Part shown: positions 1 to 7,466 of the stretch, one piece after another
Numbering within the stretch: position 1 is the first letter of the stretch
Layout: each line of letters begins with the position of its first letter
NCBI RefSeq assembly: GCF_000307165.1
Contig: NC_018704.1
Coordinates: 930,001-994,000, forward strand
DNA length: 64,000 bases
DNA from: Amphibacillus xylanus NBRC 15112
GTDB lineage: Bacteria > Bacillota > Bacilli > Bacillales > Amphibacillaceae
Reading direction: 5' to 3'
Notes under the pieces: model-generated
Database searches by the model: none
What the model saw: only the letters and a program-made list of their open reading frames with translations
Told to the model about the DNA's origin: nothing
Made by a program: the position numbers and the translations under genes

Positions 1-611
1 ATTCTATTTTTAAATTTCAATTAAATTGGGCTTCAACAACTTTAACTCAGATGTCGTTTTTAGATCATAACTATCATCACGATTTAAGATTAAAGTATTT
101 TATGCAAAGATTCCCTGATACATATTTATTTATGTATCGTCCAGTTTTCAAATTAAAAAATGCGGCGGTTGATGCAGATATAATCATGATTACACCAATA
201 GATGTTCAGGTGATTAATGTCGTAGAAATGTCATCAGATCATACGATTATTGCAGGTGATGATCGATCATGGTTTAGTGAGCATAATCGTGTTAAAGCGA
301 AATTTTTAAGTCCAATGCTCTCATTAAAAAGAACTGATAAAATTATTCGTTCTATTTTTGATTTTTATGGAATAGAGATGCCGATAAAAAAAGTTGTACT
401 ATCTAGAACAAATCAGATAAAATTTGATTTAGAGCCATTTCAAACGCAATATATTGATCGTGATCAACATGAAAGTTGGCTTATGCGACAACGGCAATTA
501 AGCTCTCCGTTAAAACATCAGCAATTAAAAGTAGCTGAAGTATTACTAAAGCATTCCGACACAGTTTCTGTTTATCGACCAGAATGGGATCGAAATGAAG
601 GAAAAGAATAA
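1..611 (+). CDS. NERD-like domain protein, 5' end cut by window edge
   Basis: The frame is open from base 3 and no ribosome binding site precedes the first ATG at 51, so the gene very probably begins before the window. At least 203 residues are visible. The stretch ADIIMITP, VQVINVVEM, then W and conserved hydrophobic strands ending KKVVLSRTNQIKF resembles the NERD (nuclease-related) fold, in which a predicted nuclease-like core follows a short N-terminal helix. The usual catalytic Glu/Lys pattern is not clear, so activity is uncertain. It lies upstream of ytmP on the same strand. The family call is inference from pattern and moderately uncertain. Confidence 0.6.
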   Translation, partial: SIFKFQLNWASTTLTQMSFLDHNYHHDLRLKYFMQRFPDTYLFMYRPVFKLKNAAVDADIIMITPIDVQVINVVEMSSDHTIIAGDDRSWFSEHNRVKAKFLSPMLSLKRTDKIIRSIFDFYGIEMPIKKVVLSRTNQIKFDLEPFQTQYIDRDQHESWLMRQRQLSSPLKHQQLKVAEVLLKHSDTVSVYRPEWDRNEGKE

Positions 612-726
612 AATCAGGAAAAATTCCTCTTGATCTTTACCCTCTTGATGGGGTAATCTAGAATTGGACTTTTTTTTGAACTTATTAGATTAATAAAATG
701 CTAGCTTAATTGTGAGGTGAATTCCT

Positions 727-1521
727 GTGCAACATGTATTAGGTAAAGATTGGGTAATTAAATCTGCTGGTGGCTCTAGTGGTGAAGCGTACTATGCGCA
801 ATCTAAACAAAAGCGTATATTTTTAAAGAGAAATTCTTCACCGTTTCTAGCAGTTCTATCTGCACAAGGAATTGTTCCTAAGTTAATTTGGACAAAACGT
901 TTAGAAAATGGCGATGTCATTACTGCACAAGAATGGCATGATGGCAGAGAGATGCAACCTGAAGTGATCCATCACCCTAAAGTTGCGGAATTATTAGGTC
1001 GGATCCATCATTCTGCAGAATTGCTTGACATGCTCACCCGAATGGGCAAAAAGCCATTAAGGCCAACAACGCTTTATCGAGAAATTGAACAAACTGTGTT
1101 AGAAAATGATAGAACTAACTCAGATCTAATTATTAATGATGCACTTGCTTGGATGCGAGCACAACTTTCCAAACTTATTCATATAAAACCAGTTGTCTGT
1201 CATGGTGATTTAAACCACAACAATTGGCTGATTACTAATAAGGGACAACTTTATTTAATTGACTGGGATAATGCCGCAATCGGTGATCCAGCAATTGATT
1301 TAGCCATGCTATTTTCTACTTATGTTGAGAATAAAGAGTGGGATACGTGGTTAATGAATTATGGTGTGAAGGGTAATCGATCATTGTATCTTCGGATTCA
1401 TTGGTATATGCTCTATCAAGTAATAAGAGAAATACATTCTTCAAATGAAGATGAATATCAAGTACAAAAAGCAAGATTAATAGAAATGCTAGCAAGAGCT
1501 AATAATTATATAACCCAATAA
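727..1521 (+). CDS. ytmP: YtmP-type aminoglycoside/choline kinase-like phosphotransferase
   Basis: This 264-residue protein has the APH/choline-kinase fold. The catalytic loop HGDLNHNNW lies near residue 159 and the metal-binding segment LIDWDNAAIGDPAIDLA near residue 178. The substrate is unknown; family members phosphorylate small hydroxylated compounds. The start is GTG at 727, preceded by GAGGTG at 714-719. In B. subtilis the next gene is trmB (tRNA m7G46 methyltransferase), but here the gene ends in a terminator and faces an opposite-strand gene. The identity with YtmP rests on length, motifs and synteny. Confidence 0.85.
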   Translation: MQHVLGKDWVIKSAGGSSGEAYYAQSKQKRIFLKRNSSPFLAVLSAQGIVPKLIWTKRLENGDVITAQEWHDGREMQPEVIHHPKVAELLGRIHHSAELLDMLTRMGKKPLRPTTLYREIEQTVLENDRTNSDLIINDALAWMRAQLSKLIHIKPVVCHGDLNHNNWLITNKGQLYLIDWDNAAIGDPAIDLAMLFSTYVENKEWDTWLMNYGVKGNRSLYLRIHWYMLYQVIREIHSSNEDEYQVQKARLIEMLARANNYITQ

Positions 1522-1560
1522 TAAAGAGATAACTTATATAAAAAGTTATCTCTTTTATTA
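1522..1560. terminator. Bidirectional terminator between ytmP and the PepSY gene
   Basis: A 13-bp stem AAAGAGATAACTT pairs with its complement across a short loop, with a T-rich run on one side and an A-rich run on the other. It lies exactly between the two convergent stop codons. Confidence 0.85.
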
Positions 1561-1561
1561 T

Positions 1562-1882
1562 TTAAATAATGTTATTTGTTTCCTCTGTTGAAATAATTGT
1601 TCCGGTATGGGCATCTACATAAAATTCATACTGTTTGTTTTCTTCGTTAATCGTTCGAGTAATCCCACCACGGTAAACAAGATAATTTAAGCCGTGCAAT
1701 GTGATTTCTTCGCTTTTCATATAGATCCAAGAGCCACTAACAGCTCCGCCTTCTTTAAATTTTTCCTTTGCTATTTTTAGTGCTTGTTCTGCTTGAATAG
1801 GCATATCATTAATTTTTGATTTTGCAATATAACCAATTGTAATGCCGAGCCCTAAAATGCCCAACGCCTTCTTCCAATTCAT
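1562..1882 (-). CDS. Small membrane-anchored PepSY-like protein (YtzB-like)
   Basis: 106 residues. The N-terminal segment (about residues 6-21) is hydrophobic and could anchor or export the protein. The remainder resembles a PepSY domain: helix QAEQALKIAKEKF, then strands including WIYMKSEE and the terminal YEFYVDAHTGTIIS typical of PepSY C-termini. PepSY domains are associated with protease inhibition or cell-surface regulation, but no target can be named. The ATG is preceded by GAGGTG with 5-base spacing. It is divergent from ytoP. The YtzB name comes from remembered synteny and is less certain than the domain. Confidence 0.75.
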   Translation of the reverse strand: MNWKKALGILGLGITIGYIAKSKINDMPIQAEQALKIAKEKFKEGGAVSGSWIYMKSEEITLHGLNYLVYRGGITRTINEENKQYEFYVDAHTGTIISTEETNNII

Positions 1883-2033
1883 CTACTTCACCTCGAATAT
1901 TAAAGTTAATGATAGTATACCTTATTTAACTCTAATAAGAAAACAGCTTGGACGAGATTTCTTAAAAAGTGGAAAAGAATTTGATCTTTCGATACAATAA
2001 AGCATGAGGTTATAAAATGGGAGGTTGTACATA

Positions 2034-3101
2034 TTGAAACAAGAAACCTTGGATATGTTTAAAACATTGACAGAATTACAAGGAGCGCCAGGAAACGAAC
2101 ACCTTGTACGTCAATATATGCGAACGGAGTTAGAAAAATATTCTGATGAGATCATTCAGGATCGTCTAGGTGGCATTTTTGGTGTTAGAAAAGGTAAAGG
2201 ACCTAAAGTTTTAGTGGCTGGTCACATGGATGAAGTCGGCTTTATGGTTACTCAAATTACGAAGAACGGTATGATCAAATTTCAACCATTAGGTGGTTGG
2301 TGGAATCAAGTCATGTTGGCTCAACGTGTACAAATCATGACTGACAATGGTCCGGTTATTGGTGTGATTGGTTCAATACCACCACATAACTTAACGCCTG
2401 AACAACGTGCGAAGCCTATGGAAATGAAAAATATGTTGATTGATATTGGTGCGGATGATGAAGAAGATGCAAAAGCAATTGGTATTCGACCTGGTCAATC
2501 GATTTTACCGGTTACACCATTTACACCAATGAGTAACCCTAAAAAAATATTAGCTAAAGCATGGGATAATCGCTACGGTTGCGGTCTTGCGATTGAATTA
2601 TTAAAAGAGTTAAAAGACGTAGAGTTACCGAATGAGCTTTACTCTGGAGCAACAGTTCAAGAAGAGGTTGGCTTACGTGGAGCACAGGTAGCGGCTAATA
2701 TGATTAAGCCAGATATCTTTTATGCGCTTGATGCGTCTCCAGCAAATGATATGTCAGGTGATGATAAAGAGTTTGGTCAAATCGGTAAGGGAGCCTTATT
2801 ACGTATTTTTGACCGCACGATGATCACTCATCGAGGTATACGTGAGTTTGTATTAGATATTGCTGAGTCTAATAATATTAAATACCAATACTTCATTTCT
2901 CAGGGAGGAACGGACGCAGGGCGCGTTCATCTTTCAAACGATGGTGTACCTTCAGCAGTTATCGGTATTCCATCACGCTATATTCACACACATGCATCAA
3001 TTATTCATGTAGATGACTATGCAGCTGCGAAAGAACTAATCGTTGAGCTAGTTAAGCATACAGATGCTAATATGGTGGAATACTTAAGAAATAATAGTTA
3101 A
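2034..3101 (+). CDS. ytoP: M42-family glutamyl aminopeptidase-like metallopeptidase (YtoP)
   Basis: 355 residues. Metal-binding signatures of the M42 family are visible: AGHMDEVG (about residue 63), WDNRYGC (about 179), [10 protein letters not shown] (about 208), ALDASP (about 231) and SQGGTDAG (about 287), followed by the late His of the active site (IHTHAS). M42 enzymes are cytosolic dodecameric aminopeptidases that trim peptides. The start is taken as TTG at 2034 with GGGAGG at 2019-2024. An in-frame TTG at 2025 lies against that ribosome binding site and is unlikely to be used. A terminator follows the stop. Confidence 0.9.
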   Translation: MKQETLDMFKTLTELQGAPGNEHLVRQYMRTELEKYSDEIIQDRLGGIFGVRKGKGPKVLVAGHMDEVGFMVTQITKNGMIKFQPLGGWWNQVMLAQRVQIMTDNGPVIGVIGSIPPHNLTPEQRAKPMEMKNMLIDIGADDEEDAKAIGIRPGQSILPVTPFTPMSNPKKILAKAWDNRYGCGLAIELLKELKDVELPNELYSGATVQEEVGLRGAQVAANMIKPDIFYALDASPANDMSGDDKEFGQIGKGALLRIFDRTMITHRGIREFVLDIAESNNIKYQYFISQGGTDAGRVHLSNDGVPSAVIGIPSRYIHTHASIIHVDDYAAAKELIVELVKHTDANMVEYLRNNS

Positions 3102-3127
3102 AAAAGTGGGGTATCCCACTTTTTTTA
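3101..3127 (+). terminator. Terminator after ytoP
   Basis: The stem AAAGTGGG/CCCACTTT is closed by a GTAT loop and followed by seven T residues. It starts right at the stop codon. Confidence 0.85.
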
Positions 3128-3166
3128 TGTCTTCGACTATTTTTCGAGGAGGATAAATTATAACGT

Positions 3167-3691
3167 ATGAAAATAATCATTGGTTCACAAAATAAAGCTA
3201 AAATAACAGCTGTAAAAAATATATTTAGAACAAGTGAAATTATCGGCATCCAAGCTCCTTCTGGAGTATCTGATCAGCCCATGTCTGATCAAGAGACACT
3301 AACCGGATCTATCAACCGTGCAAGGTATTGTCAGGAATCTGAACTAGGTGTAATTGGCATTGGCTTAGAAGGTGGAGTGATGCAATTAAATCATCAGTTG
3401 CTCTTGTGCAATTGGGGAGCATTGGTTGATCCATCAGGAAATGTCTATATAGCAAGTGGAGCAAGAATTCCATTGCCAGATCAAATTACTAAAGCTTTGC
3501 GATCAGGTCGTGAATTAGGTGAAATTATTGATGAATTTGCGAAAAAAGAAAATGTCCGCCATCATGAAGGGACGATTGGGATATTAACGAACGAAGAACT
3601 GACCCGTAGTGAAATGTTTGAGCATGTGGTTAAACAATTAAAAGGGCAATATATGTTGGCAAAACAACAATATAATGTGGATAAAATATGA
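3167..3691 (+). CDS. DUF84 / YjjX-like inosine-xanthosine triphosphatase homologue
   Basis: 174 residues. The N-terminus MKIIIGSQNKAKITAVKN and the segment GIGLEGGV match the YjjX/DUF84 NTPase family, related to Maf/HAM1-type pyrophosphatases. These hydrolyse non-canonical nucleoside triphosphates such as ITP and XTP and so protect nucleic acids. The nearest ribosome binding site (GAGGAGGA, about 3146-3153) is 13 bases from the ATG, which is long, but the conserved N-terminus supports this start. It stands alone between the ytoP terminator and a lipoprotein gene. In vivo substrate is inferred only from family. Confidence 0.82.
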   Translation: MKIIIGSQNKAKITAVKNIFRTSEIIGIQAPSGVSDQPMSDQETLTGSINRARYCQESELGVIGIGLEGGVMQLNHQLLLCNWGALVDPSGNVYIASGARIPLPDQITKALRSGRELGEIIDEFAKKENVRHHEGTIGILTNEELTRSEMFEHVVKQLKGQYMLAKQQYNVDKI

Positions 3692-3770
3692 AGAATAATT
3701 CAAAAGATTTGTTATTCTACTTTGTTGTAGTAATATGGTTGTGAATATTTTTTAAGAAAGGAGGCCAATC

Positions 3771-4286
3771 ATGGTTAAAAAAATAATGAGCCTGCTCATC
3801 ATTGGTTTTACAGTCATGATTGTTTCTGGATGCGGGCTTTCAGAAGAAGAAGTGATTGAAAATATTAGTGAGACGATGCACGAAGCTTTTAATCGTCAAA
3901 GTCCTGAACCTAACAAAGACATTGAGAATTTTAAAATATATTTTCCCGAAGATCATACGATTATCGAAGAATCTGAGGGTAATTTGATCTTTGATACACA
4001 AGATCAAACTTATATTTTATTTTATAATGTGTTAGAACCACCTACAAGTGATGCATTTTATTTAGCGGAAGAAAGAAGAGGTAATTATCTCTTTTTAGAA
4101 AGCTATCAAGATGATGAACGCTTTCTATATGTTAAGGTTAGTGAAGTAGATCGTGATTATGAGCTTCAAGTCGGTATGGGTGGCTTACGCTTAACAGCAC
4201 AGACAGATTTAAAAGAGTTAGAAGAAACGTTCAATCAAATGGTAGACATGATTAATTCTATTGAATTAGTTAAAATTGAAGAATAA
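3771..4286 (+). CDS. Small lipoprotein of unknown function
   Basis: 171 residues. A type II signal peptide is clear: KK near the start, a hydrophobic run, then the lipobox VSGC with the lipidated Cys at about residue 21. The mature part is acidic, has an alternating strand/helix pattern, and ends in a helix containing FNQMVDMINSIE. I do not recognise a catalytic motif. It resembles small membrane-anchored lipoproteins found near ytpP in Bacillaceae. The ribosome binding site GAAAGGAGG precedes the ATG and a terminator follows, so it is probably monocistronic. Confidence 0.8.
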   Translation: MVKKIMSLLIIGFTVMIVSGCGLSEEEVIENISETMHEAFNRQSPEPNKDIENFKIYFPEDHTIIEESEGNLIFDTQDQTYILFYNVLEPPTSDAFYLAEERRGNYLFLESYQDDERFLYVKVSEVDRDYELQVGMGGLRLTAQTDLKELEETFNQMVDMINSIELVKIEE

Positions 4287-4301
4287 TAAGTAATATCATG
4301 C

Positions 4302-4334
4302 AAACTCTAGCTATATTAGCTAGAGTTTTCTTTA
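4302..4334 (+). terminator. Terminator after the lipoprotein gene
   Basis: The stem AAACTCTAGCT pairs with AGCTAGAGTTT over an ATATT loop, followed by a T-rich tail. Confidence 0.85.
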
Positions 4335-4407
4335 TTACTTAACTACTGTCTTGTCAGTTGTATAATCTTGTTGTAAAATAAATGAGAATTGAAAAGGGGG
4401 AATTAAA

Positions 4408-5448
4408 ATGCAAACATTTCTAAAAAGAAAAAATATTGAATTATCCGCATATGCTTATTTTATTACTGCGTTAAGTTACATGGCATTAGGTTTATTCTCA
4501 TCTCTCATTATTGGACTTATCATTAATACGCTTGGAGAGCAACTTGAGCATTTTCTTGGTGCTTCTTCAATTAGTGAGTTTTTCATTGAAATGGGTACAT
4601 TCGCAATGGATGGTAAAATCGTTGGTGGTGCAATTGGGATTGCTGTTGCTTATAGTTTAAAAGCACCACCACTTGTGTTATTTTCTACTTTATTTGCTGG
4701 TGCATTTGGTTATAGCTTAGGTGGTCCAGTTGGTGCTTACGTTAGTGTTATATTTGCGACAGAGTTTGGTAAAATAGTTTCAAAGGAAACTAGAGTCGAC
4801 ATAATCGTAACACCTCTTGTCACGATTGTGGTAGGATATGTAGTAGGGAAATTTATTGGCCCGCCGATAGGTGCTTTTATGACTGGCTTAGGTGAAATAA
4901 TTAACTGGTCAACGAATCAACAGCCATTCGTAATGGGGATTATTGTGTCTGTATTAATGGGCTGGGCGCTAACAGCACCAATCTCTAGTGCTGCGATTGC
5001 AATTATGCTATCGCTAGACGGTCTAGCCGCAGGTGCAGCTGTGATCGGTTGTTCAGCACAAATGGTAGGATTTGCTGTGAGTAGCTACCGCGAAAATGGA
5101 GTTGGTGGACTACTCGCACAAGGGATTGGGACTTCAATGCTCCAAGTTGCCAATATCATTAAGCGTCCATTGATCATGATCCCACCAACTGTTGCCTCGA
5201 TAGTTATGGCACCGATTGGAACAGTATGGCTTCAAATGACTAATAACCCATCAGGAGCAGGCATGGGAACTTCGGGGTTAGTTGGTCAAATGATGGCCTT
5301 TCAAACAATGGGTTTTACTTTCCCGGTTTTTCTACAAGTCTTATTCGTTCATATTATTGGTCCAGCTCTTGTCAGTCTACTTGTTTCTGAATGGATGAGA
5401 AGAAAAGGTTTAATTAAATATGGCGATTTAGCACTTGTATATGATTAA
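4408..5448 (+). CDS. Orphan PTS-type IIC membrane permease (PTS_EIIC_2 family)
   Basis: 346 residues and strongly hydrophobic, with roughly eight to ten membrane segments and many Gly-rich turns (GGPVGAYVS, GPPIGAFMTG, NPSGAGMGTSGLVGQ). The pattern matches the PTS_EIIC_2 family, in which the membrane IIC domain is encoded without fused IIA or IIB. No EIIA, EIIB, kinase or sugar enzyme lies nearby, so neither substrate nor phosphorylation partner can be inferred. GAAAAGGGGG upstream is a good ribosome binding site. The downstream thioredoxin gene begins 20 bases after the stop, so the two are probably cotranscribed. Confidence 0.78.
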   Translation: MQTFLKRKNIELSAYAYFITALSYMALGLFSSLIIGLIINTLGEQLEHFLGASSISEFFIEMGTFAMDGKIVGGAIGIAVAYSLKAPPLVLFSTLFAGAFGYSLGGPVGAYVSVIFATEFGKIVSKETRVDIIVTPLVTIVVGYVVGKFIGPPIGAFMTGLGEIINWSTNQQPFVMGIIVSVLMGWALTAPISSAAIAIMLSLDGLAAGAAVIGCSAQMVGFAVSSYRENGVGGLLAQGIGTSMLQVANIIKRPLIMIPPTVASIVMAPIGTVWLQMTNNPSGAGMGTSGLVGQMMAFQTMGFTFPVFLQVLFVHIIGPALVSLLVSEWMRRKGLIKYGDLALVYD

Positions 5449-5468
5449 AATCTAGGGGGATTATTTAA

Positions 5469-5789
5469 TTGAAAAGTTTACAGACAGAAGCACAATTCTA
5501 CGAACTATTAGAAACAGGGAAAACTGTATTTTTATTTACTGCTGAATGGTGCTCAGATTGCCGAGTAATTGAACCGTTTTTACCAGAGTTAGAAGAGACG
5601 TTTAGTGATATCACATTTATCTCAGTAGATCGTGATCAATTTATCGATCTGTGTATAAAATATGATATTTTCGGCATTCCTAGTTTCTTAGCTTTTGATC
5701 AAGGAGAAGAAGTAGCTCGTTTTGTGAGTAAAGATCGAAAGACTCGTGAGGAAATTGAAGCCTTCTTATCAAAGATAAGTGCAGCCTAA
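5469..5789 (+). CDS. ytpP: Thioredoxin-like protein YtpP
   Basis: 106 residues with a thioredoxin fold. The redox motif WCSDC sits at about residues 27-31 in the context TAEWCSDC, and the cis-proline segment GIPSFLAF lies near residue 76. It is presumably a cytosolic thiol-disulfide reductase; its clients are unknown. The start is TTG at 5469, preceded by AGGGGGA at 5454-5460. The variant WCSDC (instead of WCGPC) usually shifts the redox potential. It is probably cotranscribed with the IIC gene upstream and ends at a terminator. Confidence 0.88.
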   Translation: MKSLQTEAQFYELLETGKTVFLFTAEWCSDCRVIEPFLPELEETFSDITFISVDRDQFIDLCIKYDIFGIPSFLAFDQGEEVARFVSKDRKTREEIEAFLSKISAA

Positions 5790-5806
5790 AATCAAAATAA
5801 AATTTT

Positions 5807-5836
5807 AATAAAAGCGCCTAAGGGTGCTTTTATTTT
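5807..5836 (+). terminator. Terminator after ytpP
   Basis: AATAAAAGCGCC pairs (with one G-U) with GGTGCTTTTATT over a short TAAG-type loop, and a T-run follows. Confidence 0.8.
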
Positions 5837-5902
5837 CAACTAAATGAAAGTCATGTTACAATATACTACGAAAATTAAAAGACCTCGAAAAGGGACGATA
5901 TC

Positions 5903-6730
5903 ATGGCTATAACAACACTTCAACTAAAAAAGAAACTTGATCAGATGTTTTCAGAAAATGAGTGGAGAACATCTTTTAAACGTGACAAGGATCAATATCG
6001 AGTTGAATGGAAAGATACAGGCAAAGGTGTTAATATTGCATTACCTAACCTTGTAGCTAAGTATGAAAAGCATGGTGAACAGGCAATTAAAGAGATCGTA
6101 TCTCATGTAAAATTGTCATTACAAATGATAAGTCAAAAGGCGGAGTTAATTGGAAATGAAAAAAATATTTTCCCAGTAATCCGTAGTACTTCTTTTCCTA
6201 AAGAATCTAAAACGGGGAAAAAGTTAGTTTACCAAGACCATACAGCTGAAACACGGATATATTATGCAATTGACTTTGGCCAAACCTATCAATTAATCGA
6301 TCAGGATTTGCTAGATCAAGCAAATTGGTCAGAAAGTCAGTTGAAAGAAATGGCGACATTTAATTTGAGATCATTACCAATAGATTTGAAAAAGGATACA
6401 GTAGCTGGAAATGATTTTTATTTTGTGTCAGCAAATGATGGCTATGATGCAAGTAGAATTCTAAATGAATCCTGGCTAATTGAAATGAAAGAAAGAGTAA
6501 AAGGCGAATTAGCACTTGCTGTGCCACATCAAGATACATTAATTATCGCAGATGTACAAAATGATATGGGCTATGATATTCTAGCACAGATGGCGATGCA
6601 ATATTTTGCTGAGGGACGCGTCCCAATTACAGCTTTATCTTTTCTGTATGAAAATAAAAAGCTAGAGCCAATATTTATTTTAGCAAAGAAAAAACCAATC
6701 GATCAAAAAAATAAGCAAAAGGATGAGTGA
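5903..6730 (+). CDS. ytpQ: DUF1444 family protein YtpQ
   Basis: 275 residues. Length, sequence style and position directly upstream of ytpR match YtpQ (DUF1444), a soluble protein of unknown biochemical role conserved in Bacillales. Recognisable segments include [25 protein letters not shown] and [10 protein letters not shown]. The ATG has AAAGGGACG upstream. The stop overlaps the translation initiation region of ytpR, so the two are translationally coupled. The C-terminal tail is very Lys-rich. No enzymatic motif was identified. Confidence 0.85.
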   Translation: MAITTLQLKKKLDQMFSENEWRTSFKRDKDQYRVEWKDTGKGVNIALPNLVAKYEKHGEQAIKEIVSHVKLSLQMISQKAELIGNEKNIFPVIRSTSFPKESKTGKKLVYQDHTAETRIYYAIDFGQTYQLIDQDLLDQANWSESQLKEMATFNLRSLPIDLKKDTVAGNDFYFVSANDGYDASRILNESWLIEMKERVKGELALAVPHQDTLIIADVQNDMGYDILAQMAMQYFAEGRVPITALSFLYENKKLEPIFILAKKKPIDQKNKQKDE

Positions 6731-6732
6731 AA

Positions 6733-7338
6733 ATGTTGATTTACTATAATACAGTTGGAATCGGTGATGTACTATTGATACCTTTAAAGGAAGGGAATCG
6801 AGATACGACTGATTTTCGTAAATATGGCGATGTTGTAGAGATTTATGATACAGAATCAAACCAAATTAACGGCTACAATATTTTTAATAGCTCAAAGTAC
6901 ATTGAATTAACAGATGGAAAACATGAATTAACTGAGGAATTATTAAAGCAAATTAATGAGATCTTTGAAAAAAACGGTGCGCCTAATCCATTAGAAGTTG
7001 ATTTGTCACCTAAATTCGTAGTCGGTTATGTAAAGTCAAAAGAAAAACATAAAAATGCAGATAAATTAAGTGTCTGTCAAGTTGATTTAGGTGATGAAAC
7101 GGTACAAATCGTCTGTGGAGCAGCTAATGTCGATGCTGGTCAGCACGTTGTCGTTGCAAAAGTAGGGGCGGTTATGCCGAGCGGAATGGAAATAAAAGAA
7201 GCAAAATTAAGAGATGTAGATTCATATGGCATGATTTGCTCTAAGAAAGAATTAGGATTACCTACCTCACCAGAAGAAAAAGGAATTTATGTTTTATCAG
7301 GTGACGTTGAAGCGGGTCAACCGTTTAAATTTAATTAA
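6733..7338 (+). CDS. ytpR: tRNA-binding-domain protein YtpR
   Basis: 201 residues. The C-terminal half is an EMAPII/Trbp111-type OB fold, as at the N-terminus of bacterial PheT. Key pieces are [37 protein letters not shown], and GVMPSGM/SYGMICS-like segments. The N-terminal half is the YtpR-specific extension. It probably binds tRNA or structured RNA in the cytosol. The start is set at ATG 6733, using the AAAGGATG region at the end of ytpQ as ribosome binding site; an in-frame GTG at 6727 is less well placed. It forms an operon with ytpQ and is followed by a strong terminator. Confidence 0.88.
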   Translation: MLIYYNTVGIGDVLLIPLKEGNRDTTDFRKYGDVVEIYDTESNQINGYNIFNSSKYIELTDGKHELTEELLKQINEIFEKNGAPNPLEVDLSPKFVVGYVKSKEKHKNADKLSVCQVDLGDETVQIVCGAANVDAGQHVVVAKVGAVMPSGMEIKEAKLRDVDSYGMICSKKELGLPTSPEEKGIYVLSGDVEAGQPFKFN

Positions 7339-7345
7339 TTCAGTC

Positions 7346-7379
7346 AAGCGTAAAAGAGCCGAATTCTTTTACGCTTTTT
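7346..7379 (+). terminator. Terminator after ytpR
   Basis: AAGCGTAAAAGA pairs with TCTTTTACGCTT, followed by a run of T. Confidence 0.88.
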
Positions 7380-7466
7380 GTCGTTGAATAAATGACTAAC
7401 GGAAGATTCTCTTGATAAAGTCTGTTAAAATAAGAAGTAATGATTGTTATGGAAGAGTGAAAGCTA

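Noticed and set aside
612-690. Possible terminator after the NERD-like gene (TTACCC / GGGTAA)
   Set aside because: The six-base stem is weak and the T-run begins about 15 bases after the stem, so it was not listed.
3067-3249. Minus-strand ORF over the ytoP terminator
   Set aside because: It reads through a strong terminator and the start of the DUF84 gene, and its sequence has no family resemblance.
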